A DNA stretch of 64,000 nt from Cyanidium caldarium (Eukaryota > Rhodophyta > Bangiophyceae > Cyanidiales > Cyanidiaceae), in the NCBI GenBank assembly GCA_026184775.1, contig JANCYW010000006.1:434001-498000 (forward strand), written 5' to 3'. Each line of letters begins with the position of its first letter. Position 1 is the first letter of the stretch. The notes beneath the pieces are model-generated. The model was given only the letters and a program-made list of their open reading frames with translations, ran no database searches and was not told where the DNA came from. Shown here piece by piece: positions 18,597-28,466 of this stretch. A program made the translations under genes and the position numbers.

Positions 18597-20138
18597 CTAC
18601 ATGCTCGCGCTGGCCGCACAGGCTTCGGCGACGAGCGGCTCTATGAAAAAGTCGCTGCGGTTTCGGCACATCACGTGATGGCCCTCGTGCAACTCGGCGG
18701 CGAATGCTTCCTCGCGCGGCACGGCCGCGCCGTGCTGCCGCTGGGCAGCCGTGTGCTCTTTGGCGGCAGACGCTGGATGCGACGTTCGCCATCGTGTCTC
18801 CTGGGTGTGGCAGGCGCGATCGTATAACATGCAACCGAGGACGCTGACGCAGATACCCACGACACCCAGCACGCTGATGGCGTCCCGGTAGAAGAGCAAC
18901 ACGGTGAGCAGACCGCTCAGCATGCGCCGCATCGAACTGGCGATGCTGAAGGCGACGTTGCTGAGCTCGTTCAACGACAGCAGCGCGTAGTGCGATTGGG
19001 CAAAGTTCATCAGCCCTTTGGCCACCAGGAAAAGCGCAATCTGTCGACGCCGCACCGAGACCGGTGCTGCCGTCGCGTCGTTTTCGACGCGTTGCTTCCC
19101 CGGTGTTAGCTGCAGTGAGTGCCACCCGGCGCCAGATCCGTGCTCGCCGGCTGCCGGCGGCAACCGGGCTTCTGCGAGCGCCATTCGGCTCCAGCGCAAC
19201 GCGACCGGGCGCCACAGGCACTGGCCTGCGTAATACGGCGTCAGTAACCCGATCGACAGCAGCGACTGCAGCACTTGCAAGTGTACCGGATCGATCTTGT
19301 CTTGCTGCCGGGTGAATAGCGTCTTGATGGCCATGGCGTGAGCCACACCGAACAATACCGACAAGCAGCAGGCGGCACAACCGGCGATAAACGAGAGGAG
19401 CGCCAGGTGAGCGTTCGTCGTTCGCGCCTGCGCCAGTTCACCGTCGGTCTTGGCCAGCTCGGCGATCGACGCCATGGTGACGCCCGCCATAATCGGCAAC
19501 AAACTGAGCAGCACCGCCGGCGAGAAGCGATCGCCCCAGAATAGCCACTGCATGCCCACGGTGGCCACCGGCGACAGCGAGCGCAACGTCACCGACAGGT
19601 TGACCGAAATGCGCGCTAGTCCGGCAAACTTGGTCACATCCCGCACCGTGGCCAGCGCGGCCAGCGGCACCATCTTCCACAGCACGTTGCGCCGAAACGC
19701 CGCTCGGGTGGCTTGCGAGCCCGTCGTCGCCCGCATCAACGCCAGGCCGTACACGACCGTCAGCAGCATCTGCGTCAGCGTCAGGAACACTTCCGACACC
19801 CGATACCGCGCCAGCAGCTCTCGCGTCACATAGAGGTGCAGTATGCTGCAGCCATTCCACAGCGCGAACAGGCGCGCCGCCCGTGAGCGGCTGTGCGCAG
19901 GCGACCCGTCGCCCAGCTGATGCCACCCGCCGCGGCCGGCTCCTTGCCACAGCGGCAGCTTGCTCTTGCGAGGCGACCTACGCAAGTGTACATTGCCGGG
20001 GCTCGTCGGGAGCGTTTCGTGGTCGTGGAACCCCGCGGCCCCCGCCAGGTCGATGGGCCGGTCGCACGCCCCCCGGAACACGTGTTCGGCACCGGCTACC
20101 GGGCCCGACGCCTCGCCGTTCACCTCTGTCGCCGGCAT
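18597..20138 (-). CDS. TPT-family transporter, right copy
   Basis: Duplicate of 7809-9350, 513 aa. The sole difference is residue 354, Asp here and Gly in the left copy, in a hydrophilic loop between predicted membrane segments. All hydrophobic segments and TPT signatures are retained. Confidence 0.78.
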   Translation of the reverse strand: MPATEVNGEASGPVAGAEHVFRGACDRPIDLAGAAGFHDHETLPTSPGNVHLRRSPRKSKLPLWQGAGRGGWHQLGDGSPAHSRSRAARLFALWNGCSILHLYVTRELLARYRVSEVFLTLTQMLLTVVYGLALMRATTGSQATRAAFRRNVLWKMVPLAALATVRDVTKFAGLARISVNLSVTLRSLSPVATVGMQWLFWGDRFSPAVLLSLLPIMAGVTMASIAELAKTDGELAQARTTNAHLALLSFIAGCAACCLSVLFGVAHAMAIKTLFTRQQDKIDPVHLQVLQSLLSIGLLTPYYAGQCLWRPVALRWSRMALAEARLPPAAGEHGSGAGWHSLQLTPGKQRVENDATAAPVSVRRRQIALFLVAKGLMNFAQSHYALLSLNELSNVAFSIASSMRRMLSGLLTVLLFYRDAISVLGVVGICVSVLGCMLYDRACHTQETRWRTSHPASAAKEHTAAQRQHGAAVPREEAFAAELHEGHHVMCRNRSDFFIEPLVAEACAASASM

Positions 20139-20530
20139 GAAGCAGGCGTCGCACTCGGACACCCTCTGTCGCCCTCGATTTGCCACTCAAACGTTGTGCT
20201 TGCCGGTGAGCATGGGCAGTGTGCGCCTCCCTCGACTCGCGTCGGACATGGTGACGTGTCGAATGCGCGGGCGCGTTTGACGCTTGCACGAGCGGGGCAT
20301 GCCTCCGACGGCCGTTTGGTATCATCAGGGCAACCTGGCACATATCGATATAGGAGGAAACGACGCTTTTCATGCATGTACAGAGCAGCGGGACGGAGCA
20401 TCGCTCGCGTGGAAACTAGGCTACGGGGCTAGGTCATCGATCCGACGGGGGCAGGCAGCACCGCCTCGCCGTGCTCGCCGCCGCTCGGTCAGCGGGCGGC
20501 CGTGCAGCTGTTGCTGCCGCCGCTGCCGGC
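20139..20530. promoter_or_regulatory. Copy of the TPT-ApaG intergenic region
   Basis: Repeat of 9351-9742, identical by eye. No gene seen. Confidence 0.35.
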
Positions 20531-21664
20531 TCACGCTTCGGGCAGCACGAAGTGGAACGGGCCCACTTGCACGTCGAACATCAGCTCGCCGACGGCGCCG
20601 GTCACAAAGCGGTAGCGGCCCTGCATGGTGGCCAGCACGCGGATGCGCTCGTCGCCCGGCTCGCCGAGCCGCACTTGCCACATGGAGGAGTAGGAGAACG
20701 ACTGGCTCGGCGCCAGGATGGGCTGCTTGCCGACGACGCCCGGTCCGCGCACTTCGCTCACGCCGCTGTCGCGGTTCTCGATGCGCCAGTACCGCGACAC
20801 CAGCTGCATCGTGCGGCCAGTCTCGTTATATATCTCCACCTGATAGCCAAACATGTACTGCCCGCGATCCGGTATGGACTCATCGGGCAGGTGATAGGTT
20901 TTGATGGCCACGCGCACGCCATTCGAGACGCCGTTGTAGGCGGTGACCGCCGGGATGCCGCGCGCATCCCGCAGAGTGTCCTCGCTCTTGCCGGCGGCAG
21001 AGCGCGACTTGGCCTTTTTGGAGTCGGCGGCGGGCGTTGACGACGCCTTGGGTCGACCGCGCTTGCGCTTCTCGCCGGCCGCCCCGCTGCCGGTGGACAG
21101 GCTCGCCTCGGATGCTTCCCGCGGGGCCGCATTTTCGGTGGCCACCTCGCTCGCCTCCTCATCGTCCAACAACGGAAACAGAAACTCCTCCGGATGCGGC
21201 GGCGGGCTCTCTTTGCGCAACGCCTCCCGCAACGCGGCGCTCTCCTCCGCGCGGTTCGCCGCCAGCGCCTCCTGCAGCGCCTGCGACAAGTACACGAAGC
21301 GGTCTTGCCGACGCACGGCCCGCGCCTCGTCCCGCCAGCGTGCTGCCTCCATATACTGCTCATTCCGGACGGCCTCCCGCATCAAACTTTCCAGGCTGTG
21401 AATACGGCTCCACAGTTTGAGCCGCTCGCGGCGCTCCAGCGGCGGTGGCGCTTTGCGCATCGCGTCGCCTCCGTCGGGCGGCGCCGCGGCCAGCAGCCGC
21501 AGGCAGCCGGAATGCAGACGACGGTGCGGGCGTGCCGGGCGTGGGCAGGGCGGTCGCCGGCCCCCTGTCGAGTGCCCCGGCGGCGGCTCCAAGCGGCGCC
21601 GAACAGACGGGGGAGGCACCCCCAGAAAAGCCAGGCTCGGGCTCGTGGCGCGCAGACTGCTCAT
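20531..21664 (-). CDS. UVR / AT-hook-like / ApaG domain protein, right copy
   Basis: Duplicate of 9743-10876, 377 aa, identical in amino-acid sequence; the substitution at 21415 is silent (Leu). The extra G upstream puts the distal ATG at 21929 out of frame with this protein, which supports the internal ATG at 21664 as the real start in both copies. Confidence 0.82.
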   Translation of the reverse strand: MSSLRATSPSLAFLGVPPPSVRRRLEPPPGHSTGGRRPPCPRPARPHRRLHSGCLRLLAAAPPDGGDAMRKAPPPLERRERLKLWSRIHSLESLMREAVRNEQYMEAARWRDEARAVRRQDRFVYLSQALQEALAANRAEESAALREALRKESPPPHPEEFLFPLLDDEEASEVATENAAPREASEASLSTGSGAAGEKRKRGRPKASSTPAADSKKAKSRSAAGKSEDTLRDARGIPAVTAYNGVSNGVRVAIKTYHLPDESIPDRGQYMFGYQVEIYNETGRTMQLVSRYWRIENRDSGVSEVRGPGVVGKQPILAPSQSFSYSSMWQVRLGEPGDERIRVLATMQGRYRFVTGAVGELMFDVQVGPFHFVLPEA

Positions 21665-22080
21665 GGCTCCGGACGGGCACGTGTGGAAACTGCAACGTTG
21701 GTGCGGGAACACGCCTCTCGCGTCTAACCTTGTTCCGTGTCGCCGGGACGGCTTTTGCGGGTGAACGGTGCGCGACCTCGGGACGTTCAAGTCCGACCAC
21801 ACCAAGGTGCGCGCGCGCAGGCGTTGCCGCGGAGAATCTGCGACCGCGAGCTCCGCGGGTGCGGCGTGCAACGCGCACGCACTCGGTCCAGGGGTGAACC
21901 CTAGGATATCGGAGGGGGGGGAATACCATAGGCGGTGGGATCGATGAGGGCAGACGACGAGTCTCGGAGCTGTAGGTCTTCAGTCGATGTGTATGACGTT
22001 TTCCAGTGTCGATCAGGGCGTCCAGACGTGGAAGAGCATTGGTTCGCTTCAGGCTTTCCGCGTGCGCGCGGCTCTAGCAT
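21665..22080. promoter_or_regulatory. Copy of the region 5' of the ApaG gene
   Basis: Repeat of 10877-11291 with one extra G in the G-run near 21914-21921. No gene seen. Confidence 0.35.
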
Positions 22081-22719
22081 TTACCGCGACGACTCCGGAG
22101 CGGCAGCACTGTCCGAAGCAGCCGCGACGCTCGCCTGCTGCCGTAACCGAATGCCGGCGTTGTGGAGGCGAGACAGGTTGACCTCGGCGGTGACCATCTC
22201 GGTGCGCACCTGCGCCAGGTTCTTTTCCACCTCGGCCTGGGATGCGTCCGCCGTCGCGCGGTTCTTCTCCAGCAGCGCCACCGCTTCGTCCAGAGTGAAC
22301 TCCACCATGGCCTTGGCGCCCAGCCACAGGTGCACTGTCCGATGCGGCTGGCGTCCGATGCGCGCTTTGACGTACACGCCCTCGCACACCTCGAACCGAG
22401 CTTGCAACACTGGCGGCAGCTGTGGCGTGTGCTCGTCGCCATGATCCCGCAGCAGCTGCACCGCCGTCAACGCCTCGTCCAGTTCCTGCAGTTTGGCCCG
22501 CAGCGACTCCTGCCGCTGCACCAGCCGCTGCTCCAGCACCCGGCGGTACTTGATCTGGCTGTCCAGCAACTGAATGATCGAGCGTGCACCGTCCGTGGAG
22601 CTGCGCACCACTGTCTCCGGATCGGCGATGAAGTGCGGTGTGGCCACGACGGCATCCAGCGAGACGGCCGCTGAGGCAGACGCTCGAGGCGGCGACGTCG
22701 CCGCGGCATCCCTGAGCAT
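22081..22719 (-). CDS. PFD3: Prefoldin subunit 3, right copy
   Basis: Duplicate of 11292-11930, 212 aa, with no amino-acid difference. Coiled coils and the LWLGAKAMVEFTLDEA hairpin signature are intact. Confidence 0.92.
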   Translation of the reverse strand: MLRDAAATSPPRASASAAVSLDAVVATPHFIADPETVVRSSTDGARSIIQLLDSQIKYRRVLEQRLVQRQESLRAKLQELDEALTAVQLLRDHGDEHTPQLPPVLQARFEVCEGVYVKARIGRQPHRTVHLWLGAKAMVEFTLDEAVALLEKNRATADASQAEVEKNLAQVRTEMVTAEVNLSRLHNAGIRLRQQASVAAASDSAAAPESSR

Positions 22720-23215
22720 GGGCCCCACTGGCGCCGGTGGAGGTGTTCAAAGAGCGCTCGCTTACCGACTACAGCTGCCGAATCGAACACAAGAGTCCGT
22801 GGGAGCCATACGCCCGTACAGGCACCGTCCGTGAAAGGGTAGTCGGCTGGGCGAACCGGCGCCAACTGCAACCCGCAACGAACCACTCTCGCCGCGGTTT
22901 GCCACTCCGGCCGGGGCATGCGCTCGCGCGGTCGCCATCCGGGGCGCCGCGGGAGGCGTATGCCCACCAGCGGAATGCCCGTAACGGCCACATAGGCGTC
23001 GGATAGTGTGCGTGGAAGTGGGGCGGCTCGATGGTAAAGTTGCACGCTGCCCAAGACCCGGACGCACATGATATTCCCGCCTCTGCACCCTCAGAGCGAT
23101 GCTTTACAAACCCGAGCGTGTCCGCTGGACGACCGCCACGGCCGCGTCCGGTGGCGCGCCAGGGCGCCGCCTCCACCGGCCTATCGGTGCGCCATGGCCA
23201 CTGCCGCACCCATCC
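22720..23215. promoter_or_regulatory. Copy of the region 5' of prefoldin 3
   Basis: Repeat of 11931-12426, identical by eye. No gene seen. Confidence 0.35.
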
Positions 23216-24826
23216 CTATTGAATGCGCGCCTCGCTCACCAGTGCGTGACAGGCGGCCACGTACGAGAACACGTCACCCTCGATCATGGCGATATCCAGG
23301 ACGAAATGGCTCTCGGTGCGGTACAACTGCAAGTTGAGCAGCACGGCGCCCGCCTGGCCAGGCACCTGGGTGCCGTCGCCGGTCACCACGCGCACCTGAT
23401 ACGTGGAGGGCGCCTTGGCGCGCCACTTGAGCACCGATAGCGCGCGGAACACCTCCTCCATAATGTTCTTCGGGTCGAGATAGTCGTTGCGCACGCCGAC
23501 GTGAAATCGGCGCGGTGAGATCAACGACGCCGGCAGCGTGGGCAGTCCGCTGCTGGCGTTGTCGCCGTCGTCGGGCTCACCGCCATCGTCAGCGCCCGCC
23601 GGCGCCTGGCGCCCGTCATTCCCGAGGGCGTGCTGTGCGTGGCCGTCGTTCATCTCCTGGTCTTTCACGCGTTTCGATGTCGTCTCCCCGCCAACGGCAT
23701 GCGCTCCGTGCAACGACGCCAGACCGGGTGCGGCCAGCAGCGCGCCCACATCCACCGGCTGTAGCATCGACGGATCCATGCGCGTCCGGCCGTCTTTCAG
23801 CTGCTCAAACACCACCGTACACGCGTTGCGCTTGCCGTGCTCCAGCATCCAGCGGATCTCTTCGGTGGTGTGCCCGGTGATGCGCGCACACTCCGCCAGC
23901 AGCACCGGATTCACCGCCAGCGTGCGGTTGTATATCAGCGGCGGCGGCAATGCCAAGTACCGCGGCAGGTTCTTGACAAACCACGGATGCTTGCGAATCT
24001 CCGGTATGGTGACGCGCCGCAGCGGATCCACATCCAGCATGCGCGCGATGAGCTCTCGCGCGTCCCGTGACAGGTACGACGGCGTCTGATACTGACCGCT
24101 CTTGATGCGTCGAAACAGCGCCGCGATCGACTCGTCATCGAACGGCAGCGAACCGCACAGCAGCGCATACAGGATGACGCCGCACGACCAGACGTCCACC
24201 TCGGGACCGGCGTACGGCTTGCCGCTGATCACCTCGGGCGCCGCGTAGTTGGGCGAGCCGCAGGACGTCTTGAGGAATTCTCCATCGCGCGACACGTTGG
24301 CCAGACCGAGATCGGCGATCTTGATGTTGTCTTCGTGGTCCAGCAGCAGATTCTCCGGTTTCAGGTCGCGGTGGATGATCATGTGTCGATGACAGTACTC
24401 CACACCGCCGATCAGTTGCTGGAAGTACCGCCGAGCGTCGTCCTCCGAGAGCCGCCCGTGCTCGACGATGTGATCGAACAGCTCGCCACGGCTGATGTAC
24501 TCCATGACCACGTAGATGTCCGTGGGAGTCTCGATGACCTCGTACAGCTTGACCACGTGCTTGTGGTTGAGCAGGCGCAGGATGAGGATCTCGCGGTGCA
24601 CCTTCTGGGTCATGTCCAGCATGCGAATCTTCTGCCGGTTCAGTATCTTCACGGCCACCTCATGCTGGCTGTGCATATGCCGCCCGGCCTTCACCTTGCC
24701 GAAAGAGCCCACACCCAGCGTGCGCTCCAAAATGTACGGACCACTCTTCAGGGCCCCGGGCGGTATCATCGCGCTCGTCGGGTCACCCTCCGGCATGGCC
24801 ATGCCTGCCGGGATCGGCTCGCTCAT
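23216..24826 (-). CDS. SnRK1: SNF1/AMPK/SnRK1 catalytic alpha subunit, right copy
   Basis: Duplicate of 12427-14037, 536 aa. All catalytic positions (Lys60, Asp154, Asp172, Thr187) and the UBA-like and KA1 regions are retained. The one difference is residue 28, Ser here and Ile in the left copy, directly before GPYILERTLG at the kinase domain edge. The hydrophobic residue is usual at this place in related kinases (IGxYxLxxTLG), so the left copy looks ancestral; a mild effect on fold stability is possible. Confidence 0.95.
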   Translation of the reverse strand: MSEPIPAGMAMPEGDPTSAMIPPGALKSGPYILERTLGVGSFGKVKAGRHMHSQHEVAVKILNRQKIRMLDMTQKVHREILILRLLNHKHVVKLYEVIETPTDIYVVMEYISRGELFDHIVEHGRLSEDDARRYFQQLIGGVEYCHRHMIIHRDLKPENLLLDHEDNIKIADLGLANVSRDGEFLKTSCGSPNYAAPEVISGKPYAGPEVDVWSCGVILYALLCGSLPFDDESIAALFRRIKSGQYQTPSYLSRDARELIARMLDVDPLRRVTIPEIRKHPWFVKNLPRYLALPPPLIYNRTLAVNPVLLAECARITGHTTEEIRWMLEHGKRNACTVVFEQLKDGRTRMDPSMLQPVDVGALLAAPGLASLHGAHAVGGETTSKRVKDQEMNDGHAQHALGNDGRQAPAGADDGGEPDDGDNASSGLPTLPASLISPRRFHVGVRNDYLDPKNIMEEVFRALSVLKWRAKAPSTYQVRVVTGDGTQVPGQAGAVLLNLQLYRTESHFVLDIAMIEGDVFSYVAACHALVSEARIQ

Positions 24827-25738
24827 GCCGCTGCAGGTGCAGCACGTCGCAATTTGCAACGACGGGGCGGCAACGGTCGGTGCAGCTTGTCGGGCGACGA
24901 GGCCGCCGCCGGCCGCTCGCTGCAGCGCGCTGTGAGCGACTCTCGAACGGTGCGCACCTTCTCTCCGCCGACCCGGAAGACGCTGCCTACTGCCTCACGC
25001 ACCCGCCCTGGATACAACTCGGTGGTGTCTTCCACGCACTGCCCTGCTGTCGCGCATGCTCACCAGCGCTCGCGCCCGTCAACGCCTCCAACGCACTTTC
25101 CGATCGCCGCCCTACCGACTCGACTGTGGCCGATGAGCGTTGCTCGGGACGAGGACGCACAAGGCGTCGTGAGGGCAGAGGAACGCAGGAGTGGGGAAGA
25201 GGCGAGGAGGAGGAGCGAGGATTATGTGTCCGCGACTGTCGGAGAGGATGTGATTCAGTGGGAGGGGTTGATGGATCGAACAGGAGACGAATGCAAAGGG
25301 GGTAGGTGTGCGCCGCATCTCTGGCCGACGGGGATGCTCTGCGGCAGCCTGCGCGTGAAGGGGCAGTCCTTGCGGAGAGCGGATGCTTTTGTCGTGGTCT
25401 GGAACAGAACTTCTACGGTAGCACCATTTCGTCGCGGTTATACGACTCGGAAAGGCGCAGGACAGCGGGTGACGCAGCCGGAGGCGCTGGCAGGGAGGCG
25501 ACTTGAGACGGCCGGACGCTGGGCCCGTCGCCAGCTTGTGACCGCGAGTGGCGCCCAACTGGCCACCGCGTCGTCCCTGCGGACAACCAGCCACACACCC
25601 AATGGGTCTTTGGGAGTGAATTCTCCTGCTGGTCGCGCCCGCAATCTGCCCGACGCCACCTGGTCGACTGAAGTGGAGGCGCCAGCCGCCGCCGAGACGC
25701 CCTCAACGGCACGATACCGTATTCGGGTGTTGCGTGGC
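24827..25738. promoter_or_regulatory. Copy of the kinase/AEC divergent promoter region
   Basis: Repeat of 14038-14949, with C at 25096 versus A at 14307. The CT-rich (on the minus strand) tract is present. Confidence 0.4.
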
Positions 25739-27142
25739 ATGTCGAGTACCGCGTCACCGATGCGTATCGTGGAGCAGCTAGTGCCGGCGCCGTTACAACA
25801 CGTTCGGGCCGATGTGGTGTCCGCTTCGGTGCAGGCGGTGTTGCAACTGTTGATCTTCCTGGGCCTGGGCGGCTGGCTGAACCGCATATCCATTTTGGAC
25901 ATTCCCACCATCCAGAGTCTGTCGCGGGCAGTGTTCTACATATTCCTGCCGGCGCTCTCGTTTGTGAGCGTGGCACAAGAGCTGAGCCGTCGGTCGCTGC
26001 TGGACGTGCTGTCGCTGCCGCTGATGGCCGCTGCCCAGATCGGTGTGGGCCTCGCGCTGGGCGCCGCGTTCGGGCCTTTCTTTCGGGTGCCACCGGAGCG
26101 GCGCGGCCTGCTGCGTACCGCGTGCGGCTTTGGCAACTCGGCGACGTTGCCGACGCTGTTTCTGACGGCGGTGTTCGCCGACAGACCAGGTCACTTGAGT
26201 CAGAGCCTCGGTTATATGGCGCTGTTCTGCTTGTCGTGGTCGCCGCTGTTTTGGACTTATCTGATGGATAACGTCGGCCATGCGGCGCCGTCCAGTAAGC
26301 GTCAGGCCGCACCGGCGACGTCCACGAACGACGCGGCGATGCCGTCGTGGACCGCCCTGTGGGCAGAGCGCCGCCCGCTGGCGGAGACCGTGGTGCTGGC
26401 GGGCATCTATTTGGCGCACCGGGCGCAGGCTGCAGCCATCGTGGTGGCCGAGGCGCTGACGACGCCGCCGGCGATGGCATCGCTGGTGGGCGTGGCGATA
26501 GGTTCGGTGCGGCCGCTGGCTCGATTGCTGTTCAGCGAGTCGTTCCTGCTCTCGCGGAGTGCGGTGGCGGTGCTGCGGACGCTGGCGGGTGCCAATGTCG
26601 CCTGCGCGATGCTGGTGCTGACGGCGTCGTTAGCCATTCGGCCGCGTGGCCGTCCCAAGGGCAGCAGCTCGTCACGATACGCCAAGAGGAGCATGGCCGG
26701 CGAGGGCACACTCCTCACCGCCACCGCGGCGAACAGCCCCACAACGATGACGACGACGGCGGCGGCGGCGAATGTCCCACGCACTGCCCATGGCCTAGCG
26801 TTCCGGTTGCGGGCGCTGTGGGACGCGCTGGACGGGCGTCTGCTGATGCCCATTATGTTGACGCGGTTCCTGCTGTTGCCACTGGTGTCGTTGCTGGTGT
26901 TACTGCCGCTGGCCGAGGCGAGCGGTCTCATGCCGGCGTTGGCCACCGACAAGCTGTTGCGGTTTGTGATCCTGCTGGAGGGTTGCATGCCGCCGGCGCA
27001 GAACATCGTGGTGGGCTTGCAGCTGCGCGGCGATGCCGACCTGGCTGCCAAGACCGGCCGCCTGCTGCTGGCGATCTACTTGCTCGGGCTCGTGCCGGTG
27101 ACGCTTTTATTGACGGTGTTCTTGTCGTTGCTCGGTCTGTGA
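25739..27142 (+). CDS. Auxin efflux carrier (AEC) / PIN-like family transporter, complete copy
   Basis: Encodes 467 aa. Five N-terminal hydrophobic segments begin about residue 25 with VLQLLIFLGLGGWLNR, and the third region holds the conserved GFGNSATLPTLFLTAVFAD. A Ser/Thr/Lys-rich cytosolic loop (about 310-350) follows, then a C-terminal bundle with LRFVILLEGCMPPAQNIVVG, corresponding to the SAxPxAqNxxv motif of PIN-like/PILS proteins. The family moves small anions or auxin across ER or plasma membranes; the substrate here is unknown. Only the right-hand copy is whole, since residues after about 345 lie beyond the duplicated unit. The chosen ATG (25739) precedes the first helix; the frame is open further upstream but that part is antisense to the kinase gene. 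Confidence 0.8.
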   Translation: MSSTASPMRIVEQLVPAPLQHVRADVVSASVQAVLQLLIFLGLGGWLNRISILDIPTIQSLSRAVFYIFLPALSFVSVAQELSRRSLLDVLSLPLMAAAQIGVGLALGAAFGPFFRVPPERRGLLRTACGFGNSATLPTLFLTAVFADRPGHLSQSLGYMALFCLSWSPLFWTYLMDNVGHAAPSSKRQAAPATSTNDAAMPSWTALWAERRPLAETVVLAGIYLAHRAQAAAIVVAEALTTPPAMASLVGVAIGSVRPLARLLFSESFLLSRSAVAVLRTLAGANVACAMLVLTASLAIRPRGRPKGSSSSRYAKRSMAGEGTLLTATAANSPTTMTTTAAAANVPRTAHGLAFRLRALWDALDGRLLMPIMLTRFLLLPLVSLLVLLPLAEASGLMPALATDKLLRFVILLEGCMPPAQNIVVGLQLRGDADLAAKTGRLLLAIYLLGLVPVTLLLTVFLSLLGL

Positions 27143-27291
27143 AGGTGACGTTCGCTTGTCGCGGGGAACGCGTATGGATGCTCCGGTGCGGACGAGAGCC
27201 GCAAACCGCTTCTGTACCCGATGTATCGCTCTGTGAGGACACGCCGAGCTGTGGCACTTGATTCGTTAGAGGCGCTTCTTTCATCCTCGCG

Positions 27292-28466
27292 CTATCCTCT
27301 GGTGCGTTGGTCCAACTTGCGCTCCAGCGTTTGCAACTCCTCGACGGTGTTGACGCCCTCCAGCTTGTACTGCTCATCGGCGGGTATCTGCCAGCCCTGC
27401 ACGACCCGTCCCGCGGACACCATATGCTTCACAAAGTCGGTGGCGTAGTATTCGTAGCTGCCGCTGCTCACCGGGCTGGCGCGCGCCTGTCCCAGCGCCC
27501 GCCAGTAGGGCTGAGCGCGCGCCACCACAATACCCGAGTTATACTCGTCGATGGCATCGAGACGGTGGCGTCGCGGATCGTCCGCCGGCAGTCGGTCGAT
27601 CTGCCTCTTCTCCACAATATCGACGACCGGGCCGGATGCCGACGCAGCGCCACCATCGGCATCGCCACGCACGATGCGGCCGTAATGGGCGGCGCCGGGC
27701 GATTGGGCCACCCGCCGGCTGCCGGTGAGGATCAGCGCGCCGTATCGGTCGCGGCCGTATCGGCGCTCGTTATCGCGGTGCGCTGCCAGCAGTTGCTGCA
27801 GCAGCGATGCGTCTACCCCCGGATTGTCCGCGTAAAGCACCACCAGGTGTCCGTCGTAGTCGGGCGGCAGCGCGTCTCTGGCCAGGTAGATCGCGTGGCC
27901 GGTACCCATCTGTCCAACGCGACCGACCGCTCGGGGTGCGTGTGGGTTAGTGATCTGCCTCGGTTCGGCACAGCGCGTCCTGGTCGTTGTCGTCGTCGTC
28001 GTCGTCGCAGCATCAGTGTCTGCGATGTCGCTCACGCGGCGGACGCCGTCCGCCCTCGGTTAATACGTGCGACACATTACGGACGTCATCATCTGTATAC
28101 TACGTCGCCGACTCATCTCTTTCGACCGACCACTCTTACCGGTTGCTCCTGGTGCACATAAGGGTATGCGTGCGGGCTCAGCGTCTGCACGACGCGCTCC
28201 CACTGCCAGCCGACCACCAGCACGGCAGGCACTCGAGCGCCCTGCAGCGCCTCCAGCGGGTATTGCACCAGCGGCTTGCCGCGCAGCTGGTGCAACACTT
28301 TGGGCGTGGCAGTGTCGCCGAAACGGGAGCCACGCCCAGCCGCCAGCACGATGCCACACACCGCGTCGCTGTCGGCTGCGTCGATGGCGAGCGACGTGCG
28401 GTTTTCCGCCCGTGCCGGTGTCTGAACAAACTGGTGCAGCGGCACCTGCGTCAGATCAGCGTTCAT
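27292..28466 (-). CDS. GlmU-type sugar-1-phosphate uridyltransferase (nucleotidyltransferase domain only), two exons
   Basis: Exon 1 is 28466-28140 (109 codons) and exon 2 is 27909-27292, giving 314 aa after removal of a 230-base intron in phase 0. Exon 1 carries the nucleotide-binding loop CGIVLAAGRGSRFG followed by TPKVLHQLRGKPLVQYPLEA; exon 2 opens with MGTGHAIYLARD, then VVLYADNPGVD, YGRIVR, DIVEKRQ and DEYNSGIVVA. In order these are the motifs of bacterial GlmU N-terminal domains, which make UDP-GlcNAc from GlcNAc-1-phosphate and UTP. The left-handed beta-helix acetyltransferase half of GlmU is absent. Eukaryotes normally use the unrelated-length UAP1, so this looks like a plastid-derived or transferred gene, though the intron shows it is nuclear. 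Exact substrate is uncertain. It converges on the AEC gene. Confidence 0.82.
27910..28139 (-). other. Spliceosomal intron in the GlmU-like gene
   Basis: On the minus strand the donor reads CCG|GTAAGAGT (28140/28139) and the acceptor TTGGACAG|ATGGG (27910/27909). A CACTAAC branch-type sequence occupies 27952-27946, about 37 bases before the acceptor. Without removal, the frame stops nine codons after the donor. Joining the exons restores the QEQ...GTGHA substrate motif of GlmU proteins with one extra residue. This is the only intron I can support in 64 kb. Confidence 0.85.
27983..28007 (+). repeat. GTC trinucleotide microsatellite inside the intron
   Basis: A short tract of GTC units with one GTT interruption lies within the intron of the GlmU-like gene, upstream of its branch sequence. 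Confidence 0.8.

Larger units (their letters stand above)
15983..26771. repeat. Tandem duplication, right unit (about 10.8 kb)
   Basis: Second copy of 5195-15982 in direct orientation, one base longer. It carries a 5'-truncated glycine-rich gene at its left edge and complete NF-YA, TPT, ApaG, prefoldin 3 and kinase genes. Its right edge falls within the AEC gene, which here continues into unique sequence and is complete. Confidence 0.95.

Noticed and set aside
5195-26771. Duplication as a composite mobile element or integrated virus
   Set aside because: No transposase, integrase, capsid gene, terminal repeats or target-site duplication; content is host housekeeping genes and the junction shares only four bases.
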